Shown here piece after piece: positions 1 through 8,448 of a stretch of DNA of 62,308 nt. Made by a program: the position numbers and the translations under genes. Numbering within the stretch: the stretch's first letter is position 1; every line of letters starts with the position of its first letter. Below the pieces are notes generated by a model. That model had not been told where the DNA came from. It was given only the letters and a program-made list of their open reading frames with translations, and did not search any database. The DNA comes from an uncultured Blautia sp. (lineage in GTDB: Bacteria; Bacillota; Clostridia; Lachnospirales; Lachnospiraceae): the NCBI GenBank assembly GCA_900543715.1, contig UQSX01000012.1, positions 1-62,308 on the forward strand. Reading direction: 5' to 3'.

Positions 1-99
1 CTGGCGAGTTATGAAAAAGATTTATATGAAAAAGTCTTATCGGCTTTTACAAGTAATACTATAACGGGAAAATGTGATGATTCTGTGATGAAAAAATAA
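1..99 (+). CDS. C-terminal fragment of an unidentified protein
   Basis: An open frame runs in from the left edge and stops at TAA 97-99, giving 32 residues that end in KCDDSVMKK. The fragment is too short to assign to a family. It is probably the real end of a gene, because bases 28-63 are repeated with 34 of 36 identities at 295-330, again just before a stop codon, and a strong hairpin follows at 186-225. The start lies outside the window. Confidence 0.4.
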   Translation: MASYEKDLYEKVLSAFTSNTITGKCDDSVMKK

Positions 100-185
100 A
101 AGAAATGTGAAATTGAAAAATATCACAAAGAATATACCAATATTGTTTTCGTTTGCCTAAATCAGTGAGAAGTCAGAACAACGCA

Positions 186-225
186 ACAAGAGCAGGAATC
201 TGAGGGGGCTGATTCCTGCTCTTGT
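186..225 (+). terminator. Rho-independent terminator
   Basis: A perfect 15-bp stem (arms 186-200 and 211-225) closes a 10-base G-rich loop and is followed by a T-rich stretch. It fits the end of the transcript entering from the left edge. A second small hairpin (ACTGAC / GTCAGT, 252-273) follows. Confidence 0.75.
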
Positions 226-294
226 CTTATAATCATAAAAAAGAAGGAGTAACTGACATTTTTAAACGTCAGTATATGAAAAGAAAAAGATTTT

Positions 295-342
295 GAAAAA
301 GTCTTATTGGCTTTTACAAGTAATAATATACATGGTAAATAA
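295..342 (+). pseudogene. Decayed second copy of the upstream gene end
   Basis: Bases 295-330 match 28-63 at 34 of 36 positions. In the matching frame they read EKVLLAFTSNNIHGK and then stop at 340-342, parallel to EKVLSAFTSNT in the first copy. No start or long frame precedes it, and the frame is interrupted by TGA at 277-279. It is therefore a remnant of a tandem duplication (offset 267 bp), not a gene. Confidence 0.5.
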
Positions 343-426
343 GGATATTTTGTGACAAAAGGCTAAAAGAAAAATAAAAAAGGATTTTTTTGATTTATAG
401 TTTTTTTAGTTTTCCTTTTCAATTTC

Positions 427-1200
427 TTATTTTTCTGCTTTGTAAGGCGGATCTGCAGGATAGCTTCCGGCTGCTTTCTGCATGCCTCGCTGGATAGCAT
501 CTCTGGAGTTCTTCCAGTCTGCATCTTTATTTTTGTAATCGAATTTGTCGCAGAACCATTCCAGATCCTCAGTGACTCTCTGAAGATTTTCTGTCATGAG
601 GGGGAATAAATTATTGTAAAAATCCCTCTTTTCTTTATCAGAAAGGAGCACCTCCGCTGTTTCTACCAGATCGGCGAAATGGGGAAGACAAAATCCTTTG
701 CTGTTTTTAAAAAGTTCTTTGAATTCAGGATTTTTTCTGTATAGCTCAAAGAAAGTATCCAGATAGCGATTGTAGGTATTTCTGTAATAGTCGCAGATAT
801 AGCAGGAATTTTCCTGTTCTCTTACCCAGTTTCCGATAGAGGTCTTGGGATTATCTGTATCGATCTTGGCTTTTTTAAAATGTCCCAGCATAGAAGCTTT
901 TCCGGGAGAAAACATTTTCAGCTGCTGTTTGAGCTCTTCATTTTTCTTTTTAAAATGGGTGGTAAGAATCAGGCCGCAGCCCAGACGGTTTCCATAGTCG
1001 AACATTTTTTTATAGTGTTCCCTGCAAAACCCCATTTTGTCTGTTTCTGCCCGTACGTCATCTTCCATATAAGAGGCGCCGGAGCCCAGTACAAAGTCCA
1101 TGGCATGCTGTTCCAGATTCCTTTCAATAAAGCAGAAAGGGCATTCGTCTTCTGCTTTGAAGGCGTCCATTAAGGGAATTGTATATATTTTTTCTTTCAT
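427..1200 (-). CDS. DUF6062 family protein
   Basis: A 257-residue soluble protein of unknown function, common in Lachnospiraceae. The start region MKEKIYTIPLMDAF, followed by CPFC (about residues 20-23) and a second pair CYIC (about 133-136), is characteristic. GFCREH and GFCLPHF add cysteine/histidine pairs, suggesting a metal- or disulfide-stabilised fold. There is no signal peptide or membrane segment. It stands alone, and upstream genes are on the other strand. The family name is from memory of similar sequences; no function is claimed. Confidence 0.75.
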   Translation of the reverse strand: MKEKIYTIPLMDAFKAEDECPFCFIERNLEQHAMDFVLGSGASYMEDDVRAETDKMGFCREHYKKMFDYGNRLGCGLILTTHFKKKNEELKQQLKMFSPGKASMLGHFKKAKIDTDNPKTSIGNWVREQENSCYICDYYRNTYNRYLDTFFELYRKNPEFKELFKNSKGFCLPHFADLVETAEVLLSDKEKRDFYNNLFPLMTENLQRVTEDLEWFCDKFDYKNKDADWKNSRDAIQRGMQKAAGSYPADPPYKAEK

Positions 1201-1497
1201 AACTTTTTCCTCGATTCTCGTTTTTTTAAGAGTAACATAAATGAAGAAAGAAGAAAAGAGACAGATGTGGAGAGACGGGAAAAATGTGGAAAACTTCAGA
1301 AAATATTTTTTAAGATGTGGATATAAAATCTGAGAGAATATCCCGGATTCCCGGCCTCAGTCTGAGGAAGCCTTGAATATAATGTTTACAAGAAATGGAG
1401 GGTCTGATAAGATGGATACATATCCTTAGCATGACAGGTTTTGCAGACTTGCGGCATGTCTGCCAGGAAAGAAATTACGTGAGAGAAAGGAATTATT

Positions 1498-1806
1498 ATG
1501 GCAACAGACGAAGTATTGATCGTTCTGTCGGGAATCATTATCCTGGCAGGAATTTTTCTGGGATGGAAAGGAAAGTCCTCTATGATCAGAGATCGGTTTT
1601 CCAGCGGTGTTTCCCCGGAAAATGAAAGAAAATTTATGATGACTATAGGAGGAGGAATCGCAGTTCTGGGAGCTGATCTGATGCTCCTGGGAATTCTGGC
1701 AATGGTACATCCGATTAGTGAGGAGACTTCTCTGATCATTCTGGCTATAGGGATTGTTCTTTTTGTGGCTGTGATCCTGATAGGACAGAAATATTTCAGA
1801 AGATAG
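1498..1806 (+). CDS. Small membrane protein, DUF3784-like
   Basis: A 102-residue protein with three hydrophobic segments (about 6-22, 48-70 and 78-97) separated by a short charged loop (GKSSMIRDRFSSG). The topology resembles the DUF3784 family of small Firmicute membrane proteins, but the match is only by eye. The ribosome site is modest (AAAGG). An overlapping frame at 1395-1625 was judged a shadow. It precedes the sulfhydrylase gene by about 100 bp, and co-transcription is unproven. Confidence 0.6.
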   Translation: MATDEVLIVLSGIIILAGIFLGWKGKSSMIRDRFSSGVSPENERKFMMTIGGGIAVLGADLMLLGILAMVHPISEETSLIILAIGIVLFVAVILIGQKYFRR

Positions 1807-1902
1807 AAGAATATTTCTGCACAGGATGATTTTCAGGTATCCCTGAAGATAAAAAAGTGGTAAAATGATTTTCAGAATATATACAGAATGGAGAGGAAGA
1901 AA

Positions 1903-3192
1903 ATGAGCAAGGAATATCATATTGAAACAAAATGTATCCAGTCTGGCTGGAAGCCGAAAAAAGGTGAGCCCAGAATGATGCCGATCTACCAGAGTACAAC
2001 TTTCAAATATGACACTACGGAAGAAATGGGACGTCTTTTTGATCTGAAGGACAATGGATATTTCTATACAAGATGTCAGAATCCTACAAACGATCTGGTA
2101 GCTTCTAAGATCGCGGATCTGGAAGGAGGAGTCGCAGCAGTTCTTACCTCTTCCGGACAGGCAGCAAATTTCTACGCAGTATTTAATATCTGCCGGGCAG
2201 GTGATCATGTGATCTGTGCTTCTGCTATCTACGGCGGAACATTAAATGTACTGGGAGTTACCGCAAAAAAGATGGGAATTGACTGTACTTTTATTGATGT
2301 GGACGCTCCGAAGGAAGAACTGGATAAGGCTTTCCGTCCAAATACCAAGGCTGTGATCGCAGAGACTATCGCAAATCCTGCTCTGGTAGTTCTGGATATT
2401 GAGAAGATGGCAGAGCTGGCCCATAGTCATGGCGTACCTTTGATCGTGGACAATACTTTTGCAACTCCTGTAAACTGCCGTCCTTTTGAATGGGGCGCTG
2501 ATATTGTAACACATTCCACTACAAAATATATGGACGGTCATGCTGCCCAGGTAGGAGGAGCGATCGTGGACAGCGGGAACTTTGACTGGGAGGCTCATGC
2601 TGATAAATTTCCGGGTCTGACACAGCCGGATGAGTCCTATCATGGGGTTATTTACACAAAACAGTTTGGAAAAGAAGCCTATATTACCAAGATCAATGCT
2701 CAGCTTATGAGAGATTTAGGTTCCATACCTTCTCCTATGAACAGTTTTATTTTGAACCTGGGCCTGGAATCTCTGGTACTGAGGGTGGAAAGACATTGTT
2801 ATAATGCCCAGAAAGTAGCAGAATATCTGGAAGCCCATCCTCTGGTTGGAAAAGTAAATTATCCGGGGCTGCCAGGAGATAAATACTATGCTTTGGCTCA
2901 GAAATATATGCCAAAGGGTACCTGCGGAGTTATATCCTTTGAACTGAAAGCAGGAAGAGAAGCGGCAGTGAAATTTATGGACAGCCTGAAACTGGCTTCT
3001 ATTGTAACTCATGTGGCAGATGCTAAGACAAGTGTTCTTCATCCGGCCAGCCATACCCACAGACAGCTGAATGACGAGCAGCTTGTAGCAGCAGGAGTTT
3101 CTCCGGGAATGATCCGTCTCTCTGTGGGAATTGAGCATATTGATGATATCATTGGAGATTTGGAACAGGCTCTTGCAGCAAGTGAAAAGTAA
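1903..3192 (+). CDS. metY: O-acetylhomoserine sulfhydrylase (Cys/Met metabolism PLP enzyme)
   Basis: This 429-residue PLP enzyme of the Cys/Met metabolism family most likely makes homocysteine from O-acetylhomoserine and sulfide in the cytoplasm. Family signatures include PIYQSTTF, YTRCQNPT, the phosphate-binding region around LTSSGQAA, the aspartate in VDNTFATP, and the Schiff-base lysine in HSTTKYMDGH (about K208). The length fits the long MetY type, not the shorter methionine gamma-lyases. The ATG at 1903 has GAGAGG six bases upstream; an upstream ATG at 1888 has none. Gamma-lyase or gamma-synthase activity cannot be excluded by motif alone. Confidence 0.88.
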   Translation: MSKEYHIETKCIQSGWKPKKGEPRMMPIYQSTTFKYDTTEEMGRLFDLKDNGYFYTRCQNPTNDLVASKIADLEGGVAAVLTSSGQAANFYAVFNICRAGDHVICASAIYGGTLNVLGVTAKKMGIDCTFIDVDAPKEELDKAFRPNTKAVIAETIANPALVVLDIEKMAELAHSHGVPLIVDNTFATPVNCRPFEWGADIVTHSTTKYMDGHAAQVGGAIVDSGNFDWEAHADKFPGLTQPDESYHGVIYTKQFGKEAYITKINAQLMRDLGSIPSPMNSFILNLGLESLVLRVERHCYNAQKVAEYLEAHPLVGKVNYPGLPGDKYYALAQKYMPKGTCGVISFELKAGREAAVKFMDSLKLASIVTHVADAKTSVLHPASHTHRQLNDEQLVAAGVSPGMIRLSVGIEHIDDIIGDLEQALAASEK

Positions 3193-3214
3193 TAGAACTT
3201 TGGAAACCAGAATA

Positions 3215-3778
3215 ATGAATTTGTATCAGATCACTGCCTGGAGCCATGAATTATTCCGGCTTCAGGTGAAGGAAGAGGGCGTCTACATAGACGCGACTAT
3301 GGGAAATGGACATGATACCCTGTTTCTCTGCCAGATGGCCGGGGAAAAAGGAAGGGTGATGGCTTTTGATATTCAGGAACAGGCTTTGGAGGCTACGGAC
3401 AAGCTTCTGAGAGAGCATCAGATGAGGGAGAGAGCCAGCCTGTATCTGGAAAGCCATACTGCTATGGACCGTTATGCGGAACCAGGATCTGTAGACGGAA
3501 TCATATTTAATTTTGGCTATCTGCCTGGAGGAGATCATGCGCTGGCAACCCGTGCGGATACCAGTGTGGAAGCCGTCAGCAAAGGGCTCGTGCTTCTGAA
3601 AAAAGGAGGCGTCATGGCCCTGTGTATCTATAGCGGAGGAGATACAGGGTATGAAGAGAAGGATAAAATCCTTGAATACCTGAGGGTGCTGGATGAAAAA
3701 AAATATCTGGTTATCGTAAACAGCTTCTATAACAGAAAGAAGGATCCCCCGCTGCCGGTATTTGTTGTAAAGAAGTAA
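3215..3778 (+). CDS. mnmM: Class I SAM methyltransferase, MnmM (YtqB) type
   Basis: A 187-residue SAM-dependent methyltransferase. The motif DATMGNGHDTLFL (motif I), FDIQEQA (motif II) and FNFGYLPGGDH (motif IV, with the NxxYLPxGDH pattern) are hallmarks of the YtqB/MnmM family. That family methylates the wobble uridine side chain of certain tRNAs (last step to mnm5s2U). The start at ATG 3215 lies just after the metY stop, whereas starts inside metY would add a non-homologous extension. It is probably co-transcribed with metY, and the hairpin at 3788-3838 closes the pair. Confidence 0.8.
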   Translation: MNLYQITAWSHELFRLQVKEEGVYIDATMGNGHDTLFLCQMAGEKGRVMAFDIQEQALEATDKLLREHQMRERASLYLESHTAMDRYAEPGSVDGIIFNFGYLPGGDHALATRADTSVEAVSKGLVLLKKGGVMALCIYSGGDTGYEEKDKILEYLRVLDEKKYLVIVNSFYNRKKDPPLPVFVVKK

Positions 3779-3787
3779 AGAATGTAT

Positions 3788-3838
3788 GGGACTTGCGTTT
3801 TCTGACATATAATAAAGATAAGTCAGAATCCAGGTCCC
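3788..3838 (+). terminator. Two-step hairpin after the methyltransferase gene
   Basis: The outer stem GGGAC/GTCCC (3788-3792, 3834-3838) encloses an inner stem TTCTGAC/GTCAGAA (3800-3806, 3822-3828). The tail is only moderately T-rich. It may be a weak terminator, and its loop carries a TATAAT that may belong to the promoter of the next gene. Confidence 0.45.
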
Positions 3839-3845
3839 TGTTTGT

Positions 3846-4742
3846 ATGTATAGAGAAAAAGATTCATTTATTTTTATACTTCTGTTCTTTGTACTTCTTC
3901 CTTATCTGATGACGGTTCTTATTCTGGGAAGAAAAGCCTGCCCTTTAAGCAGGGATACTTCTCTGGAGGAATATGTACCGGCTGTCACCGCCTCGCAGAT
4001 TTCCTGGGACTCCGGCAAAGAGGCGATCAAGGTACAGACTCTGGCGGCGAGAAGCAGTCTGTACAGTCAAAAAAAGAAAGATGAAGAAACTGCAATGATA
4101 CAGGAAGCTGTAAATTATATGAGAAATAAGAATATGGACAGCACTATGCTGGAAAAATATCAGGTCTTTTGGGAGGCTGCCAGGGAGACAGAAGGGCAGG
4201 TGCTGAAACAGAATGGAGAAATAAAGGAGATTCCTTTTCATGCTGTAAGCGGAGGAAAGACCAGAGAGGGTAAGGAGGTTCTGGGAGAAGAGTATGGATA
4301 TATATCTTCTGCAGATACTTCCAAAGATATAGACAGTCCTGAGTATGTAAAGGGCTGTTATTTTACCGGAGAAGAGCTGGAGAAAAAAATCAAAGAAAAA
4401 TATTCAGGATTTTCCACTGATGAGGAGATAACGGCAGAAATAAAATCCACGGATTCTGCCGGATATGTGATGGAAATTCAGATAGGAAATCAGGAGTTTC
4501 AGGGAGAAGAGATAAGGGCGATACTGGATCTTCCTTCGTCCTGCTTTACTGTTCAGAAACTAGAAGGGGAAATACGTTTTTTATGCAGAGGACAGGGACA
4601 TGGATTTGGAATCAGTCAGTATACAGTCCAGCAGATGGCTTTGGAAGGGAAAAAGTATGAAGAGATCCTTCAATACTTTTTCCCTGAACTGACAATAGAA
4701 TCATTAGACGGTACAGAAATGGAATCTGTCAGGGAGCCGTAA
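3846..4742 (+). CDS. spoIID: SpoIID/LytB domain protein (stage II sporulation protein D)
   Basis: A 298-residue protein with one N-terminal membrane anchor (about 8-26) and a SpoIID domain. LEEYVPAVTASQI, VQTLAARS and the terminal GQGHGFGISQYTVQQMA are the typical conserved blocks. SpoIID is a lytic transglycosylase that works with SpoIIM and SpoIIP on septal peptidoglycan during engulfment of the forespore. SpoIID-domain proteins also occur outside sporulation, but a SpoIIQ-like gene one kilobase downstream supports the sporulation role. The 3' end overlaps the convergent gene 4729-5619 by 14 bases. Confidence 0.8.
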   Translation: MYREKDSFIFILLFFVLLPYLMTVLILGRKACPLSRDTSLEEYVPAVTASQISWDSGKEAIKVQTLAARSSLYSQKKKDEETAMIQEAVNYMRNKNMDSTMLEKYQVFWEAARETEGQVLKQNGEIKEIPFHAVSGGKTREGKEVLGEEYGYISSADTSKDIDSPEYVKGCYFTGEELEKKIKEKYSGFSTDEEITAEIKSTDSAGYVMEIQIGNQEFQGEEIRAILDLPSSCFTVQKLEGEIRFLCRGQGHGFGISQYTVQQMALEGKKYEEILQYFFPELTIESLDGTEMESVREP

Positions 4743-5619
4743 CAAGATTGAGATAAGAGGTCTCTACAGTAATCTTGTCTTCTCCTGAAACATTGTTTAC
4801 ATAAAAATCCACCTGGTCTCCCTCTTTGATCTCATAAAAGCCCTGAACATTAAAAGGATAGAGCAGAGTCATAGAGCCCTGGATCGTTATGGTGCTTCCC
4901 TTTTTGATGGCGCTTCCGGAATAATCCTTCAGATCTGTAATCTTTGCTTCCATGGTGGCGTCATCTATGACAGCAGTGATTTCTGCCTGGAGACTTTCCA
5001 AGCTGCTGTAATCTGGTATCATATCAGATTCTTTTGCGTCTTCAGATGTATCTTCCGGCAGTTCCTGGGCAGAGATATCTAGGACCTTTTTGGAACCGGG
5101 AAGATAAGTTACATCAAAAAGTGCGTTTTCCGAATAGGAATAAGACTGGGTACTGGAATTATTGTCTAGTTCTTCGGAAGAAACTGCATAGGAAAAGGAA
5201 TTATACAGGTTTCTGTCAATATTAAGAGAAAGAGCTTCTTCCGTTTCATCTATTCCGGTCAGGGTATATGTATTCAAATTAAGGATATGCCGGTCCATGG
5301 TAAATTCTGCATTGCTGAGGACAGCCCGGGAGGGATTTCTCAGAGAAAAGAGATCCATGATGCCTGTGCGGAGAAAAGTAATGCTGCACAGGAGTACGAT
5401 AAGGGCATATAGGAAAGGAATATCTGCGTGATCGTCCAGAAAGTCCCGAAGACCGGGACGAAGCTTATAGATAATATAAAAAATACTGGACAGAAGTATG
5501 ACCGCTGCCAGAAGATAGTACAGTGCAGGCGCCTGGGTAATGCGGTAGCACAGCAGCAGGACCAGACAGTCTATCAGAATAAATACAGCAGCAAACCAGC
5601 CCTTATAAGTTTTAACCAT
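4729..5619 (-). CDS. Membrane-anchored protein of unknown function
   Basis: A 296-residue protein with three N-terminal hydrophobic segments (about residues 7-25, 30-46 and 62-80) and a long hydrophilic, serine/acid-rich C-terminal part that ends in beta-strand-like sequence. I do not recognise the family. The ATG at 5619 is chosen because GGAGG lies eight bases upstream; a start farther upstream at 5718 would add a non-membrane tail without a ribosome site. It sits head-to-tail against SpoIID with a short overlap and diverges from the SpoIIQ-like gene. Confidence 0.65.
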   Translation of the reverse strand: MVKTYKGWFAAVFILIDCLVLLLCYRITQAPALYYLLAAVILLSSIFYIIYKLRPGLRDFLDDHADIPFLYALIVLLCSITFLRTGIMDLFSLRNPSRAVLSNAEFTMDRHILNLNTYTLTGIDETEEALSLNIDRNLYNSFSYAVSSEELDNNSSTQSYSYSENALFDVTYLPGSKKVLDISAQELPEDTSEDAKESDMIPDYSSLESLQAEITAVIDDATMEAKITDLKDYSGSAIKKGSTITIQGSMTLLYPFNVQGFYEIKEGDQVDFYVNNVSGEDKITVETSYLNLVTAP

Positions 5620-5776
5620 TAAAAAAACCTCCGTATCTTTTGACTCTGATATCATCATTTTATCATATAAAGGAGAAAAAGAGAAACAGATTGTGTATAA
5701 GTTTTCATTTTCTGGCAATCCTATATTTGAAAAGAAAAAGGGGCGGATTGCTCCAGGATAGGCAGAGGTGAAGATT

Positions 5777-6577
5777 ATGAATAAAAAGAGGAAAATTCGT
5801 TTACTGCTGGGCGGTATTCTGACTTTGGCACTGGTAGTTACATGCGGGGTTGTATATCAGTCCGGGAGTAAGAGCACACCAAATGAGAAAGAACTTGTTA
5901 TGGAGAACGAAGAGGATTCTGCTGACCATGCAATAAAAACAGAAGAAAGGGAAGAATCCGGGGAAGAGACAGCAGATGCTGATACATCTAATGTAGAGGG
6001 AACCAGAGAGGTAGAAGACGCTGAGACAGAGCAGACAGAGACTTCTCAGGAACAGGCAGAAAACACACAGGATACAGGGACAGAAGAGACTGCGCAGGAT
6101 TCTGAAGCTGCTTCTGCCCAGATAACCGAGCAGGTGGAAACAGCTATGGCTCCTGATCTGAATTTTACAGAAAGCTCTCTTATGGAGTGGCCGGTAAACG
6201 GACAGGTAGTGATTGATTACAATATGGATAATACAGTGTATTTTCCTACGCTGAACGTCTATAAGACAAGCCCTGCCATTGCGATTTCTGCAGAGGTGGG
6301 CTCTCCGGTGGCGGCAGTGGCCAACGGCCGGATCCTGTCAATTACTGAGAATGAAGAAACGGGAACAACAGTGACCGTAGATATGGGGAATGGATATCAG
6401 GCGATCTACGGACAGTTAAAGGACGTTCCTTTCCAGACAGAAGAATATGTCTCCGCAGGAGCAGTTCTGGGCTATATCAGCGAGCCTACAAAGTATTATA
6501 CAGAGGAAGGGGCAAACCTTTATTTTGCTCTGCAAAAAGACGGAACTCCTCTGGATCCCCTCCAGTATCTTCCGTAA
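5777..6577 (+). CDS. spoIIQ: SpoIIQ-like membrane-anchored LytM (M23) domain protein
   Basis: A 266-residue protein with a single N-terminal membrane segment (about 9-25), a long Glu/Thr/Gln-rich linker (about 30-125) and a C-terminal LytM/M23 fold (about 140-266). The fold carries a biotinyl-lipoyl-like core, GSPVAAVANGRILSI, and ends PLDPLQYLP. The architecture is that of SpoIIQ, the forespore partner of SpoIIIAH in the engulfment channel. The zinc ligands appear lost: YGQL stands where YGHL is usual and NLYFAL where HLHFEV is usual. The ATG at 5777 is preferred over GTG 5768, which forms part of the GAGGTG ribosome site. Confidence 0.72.
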   Translation: MNKKRKIRLLLGGILTLALVVTCGVVYQSGSKSTPNEKELVMENEEDSADHAIKTEEREESGEETADADTSNVEGTREVEDAETEQTETSQEQAENTQDTGTEETAQDSEAASAQITEQVETAMAPDLNFTESSLMEWPVNGQVVIDYNMDNTVYFPTLNVYKTSPAIAISAEVGSPVAAVANGRILSITENEETGTTVTVDMGNGYQAIYGQLKDVPFQTEEYVSAGAVLGYISEPTKYYTEEGANLYFALQKDGTPLDPLQYLP

Positions 6578-6806
6578 AAATCGGAGGGGATTCACAATTT
6601 CAGGCTGTGAGAGTATAATAAAGTGTGCGGAGAAAAATCCGCAGCCGATCATATTCTTACAGTCTTTTTTGACGGATCCTGTCTCTGCGGCAGGTATATC
6701 GGTCCTATGGGTAAAGTACCATTTTATCGGCAGCTTAATATATAGGGCGTCATGTCTGGCTCTGTATGCAGATAAGGCGTCCATTACATAGATCAGGAGC
6801 AGGAGA

Positions 6807-7082
6807 ATGAATTATACCTATATACTCCGGTGCAGAGACGGAAGCCTCTATACCGGGTGGACAAACAATCTGGAAAGGCGGCTGGCCTGCCATAATGAGG
6901 GAAAAGGAGCCAAATACACCAGGGCCAGGAGGCCTGTGGAACTGGCCTATTATGAAACCTTTCAGACAAAGGAAGAGGCCATGAGACGGGAATGTGAGAT
7001 CAAGAGAATGACAAGGGAGAAAAAAATCCTGCTGATAGAGCATTGGTTAGATAATGCTAGTGAAGCAAAGAAAGGTTCCTGA
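6807..7082 (+). CDS. GIY-YIG nuclease family protein (YazA/UPF0213 type)
   Basis: A 91-residue stand-alone GIY-YIG domain. The diagnostic pair reads YTYILRCRDGSLYTGWTNN, with the conserved Arg in LERRLACHNEG and the downstream basic helix. Members of this small family are widespread; their biological role is not well defined, although related domains cut DNA. It has a GGAG ribosome site and is closed by the large inverted repeat 7091-7150. The 229 bases before it hold no gene I can support. Confidence 0.85.
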   Translation: MNYTYILRCRDGSLYTGWTNNLERRLACHNEGKGAKYTRARRPVELAYYETFQTKEEAMRRECEIKRMTREKKILLIEHWLDNASEAKKGS

Positions 7083-7090
7083 AAGAAGAA

Positions 7091-7150
7091 GGTCATAGGA
7101 GTTGCCGTATGAAACAGAAGTCAGAATTCTATACGGCAGCTCCTATGACC
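7091..7150. terminator. 20-bp inverted repeat between convergent genes
   Basis: The arms 7091-7110 and 7131-7150 are complementary at 19 of 20 positions, and the exception is a possible G-U pair. They enclose a 20-base loop. The repeat lies between the convergent GIY-YIG gene and nagA, as expected of a bidirectional terminator, though neither side has a strong T run. Confidence 0.55.
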
Positions 7151-7194
7151 TGATATGCGCTGAATATTTTATCGGAAGCTTCCGGGCAGAAAGA

Positions 7195-8298
7195 TCAGAA
7201 GACCTGTATGAGATCGTACCGGTTGTTTACGATAAGAATATCGCTGTACTTTCCGGGAGCAATAGAACCGGCTTTATCATAGATGCCGATGCTTTTGGCC
7301 GGATTTCTGGTAGCTGCAAAAATTGCTGTGGATTCGGGAATGCCGAATTCCATGGCTTTTTTCATGCAGCCGAAAAGATTGGTTGCAGATCCGGCTATGG
7401 TTCCGTCGGAAAGAGCTGCAAACCGGTTTTTCATATATACAGCCTGTCCTCCAAGCTCGTATTCTCCGTCAGGCATTCCTGTAGCCATCATAGAATCGCT
7501 GATCAGACATATCCGTTCTTCTCCGAACATTTTAAAGGCTGCCCGGATCATGGAAGGATGGATATGATAGCCGTCGCAGATCAGCTCTACCATACAGCCT
7601 TCTGTATCCAGAGCAGCGCCTATAACTCCCGGGTCTCTGTGGGCGAAGGGCGGCATGGCATTAAAGAGGTGGGTTACATGGAGGGCTCCTGCATCCATAG
7701 CTTTTTTGGCACAGTCGTAATCAGAGGTAGTATGACCGATGGAGATCATTACCTCATTTTTCAGTTCCTGAATGAACTCCATAGCTCCTGACTCTTTAGG
7801 GGATAGAGTTACCAGTTTTATGATATTTCCGCAGCGTTCATTGCACTGACGGAAAAATACAGAGTCAGGAGGACAGATGTGTTCCGCTGCCTGGGCTCCT
7901 TTTTTCTTTACATCTACAAAGGGGCCTTCCATATTGATGCCTGCAATCCTGGCCAGGTCAGGAGCAGATTCCATATCCTTTACAGAAGAAAAAATCTCCA
8001 GGAGACGTTCCTTAGAAAGGGTCATTGAGGTGGGGCAGTAAGAGGTAATGCCCTGGGATTTTTCATATCTGAGAATTTCTTTAAGCCCCTGAGGGTCTCC
8101 GTCACAGAAATCATGGCCAAAAGCTCCATGGCTGTGAATGTCCACCAGTCCGGGGATCACCTTCAGTCCCTGGGCGTCAAAGACACTTTTATCATCTGTC
8201 TCAGATTCAGAGGAAACGATCTTTCCATCATTGATATAGACATCTTTTTGGACAAAGGTGCCGTCTTCCTGAAATACCAGTCCGTTTTTAATAATCAT
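7195..8298 (-). CDS. nagA: N-acetylglucosamine-6-phosphate deacetylase
   Basis: A 367-residue amidohydrolase converting N-acetylglucosamine-6-phosphate to glucosamine-6-phosphate plus acetate. Metal and active-site blocks are visible: VDIHSHGAFGHD, the glutamate in GINMEGPFV, GHTTSDYD, HLFNAMPPF, and the catalytic Asp in LISDSMMATG. The ATG at 8298 has AAGGAGA upstream. No nagB is adjacent, so the gene probably feeds a sugar pool handled elsewhere. Confidence 0.92.
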   Translation of the reverse strand: MIIKNGLVFQEDGTFVQKDVYINDGKIVSSESETDDKSVFDAQGLKVIPGLVDIHSHGAFGHDFCDGDPQGLKEILRYEKSQGITSYCPTSMTLSKERLLEIFSSVKDMESAPDLARIAGINMEGPFVDVKKKGAQAAEHICPPDSVFFRQCNERCGNIIKLVTLSPKESGAMEFIQELKNEVMISIGHTTSDYDCAKKAMDAGALHVTHLFNAMPPFAHRDPGVIGAALDTEGCMVELICDGYHIHPSMIRAAFKMFGEERICLISDSMMATGMPDGEYELGGQAVYMKNRFAALSDGTIAGSATNLFGCMKKAMEFGIPESTAIFAATRNPAKSIGIYDKAGSIAPGKYSDILIVNNRYDLIQVF

Positions 8299-8406
8299 GA
8301 CAAATCTCCTTTTATATACCGTATACTTTCTGAACATCATTATAAAAGCCAGATCATATAAATTCAATGGATTCTGGAGAAAGAAAATTTTTTCTTTTTA
8401 CAGCAA

Positions 8407-8432
8407 AGAAGCGGACCCGAAAGTCCGCTTCT
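8407..8432 (-). terminator. Hairpin downstream of rubrerythrin
   Basis: A perfect 10-bp stem (8407-8416 with 8423-8432) and a six-base loop lie 17 bases past the rbr stop on the minus strand. The U-tract beyond it is short, so termination may be partial. Confidence 0.5.
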
Positions 8433-8448
8433 GGAGATAAACATATTT

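Noticed and set aside
1395..1625. Open frame of 76 codons before the small membrane protein
   Set aside because: It overlaps the start of the better supported gene at 1498 and has an Arg/Tyr-rich random composition.
1807..1902. SAM or other riboswitch before metY
   Set aside because: The gap is under 100 bases and shows none of the SAM riboswitch stems or a following terminator.
6447..6791. Open frame of 114 codons after the SpoIIQ-like gene
   Set aside because: It begins inside the SpoIIQ-like gene in another frame and has no ribosome site or family pattern.
7102..7791. Long plus-strand open frame of 229 codons antisense to nagA
   Set aside because: It starts inside the inverted repeat, has a Ser/Cys-rich composition typical of antisense frames, and nagA on the other strand is unambiguous.
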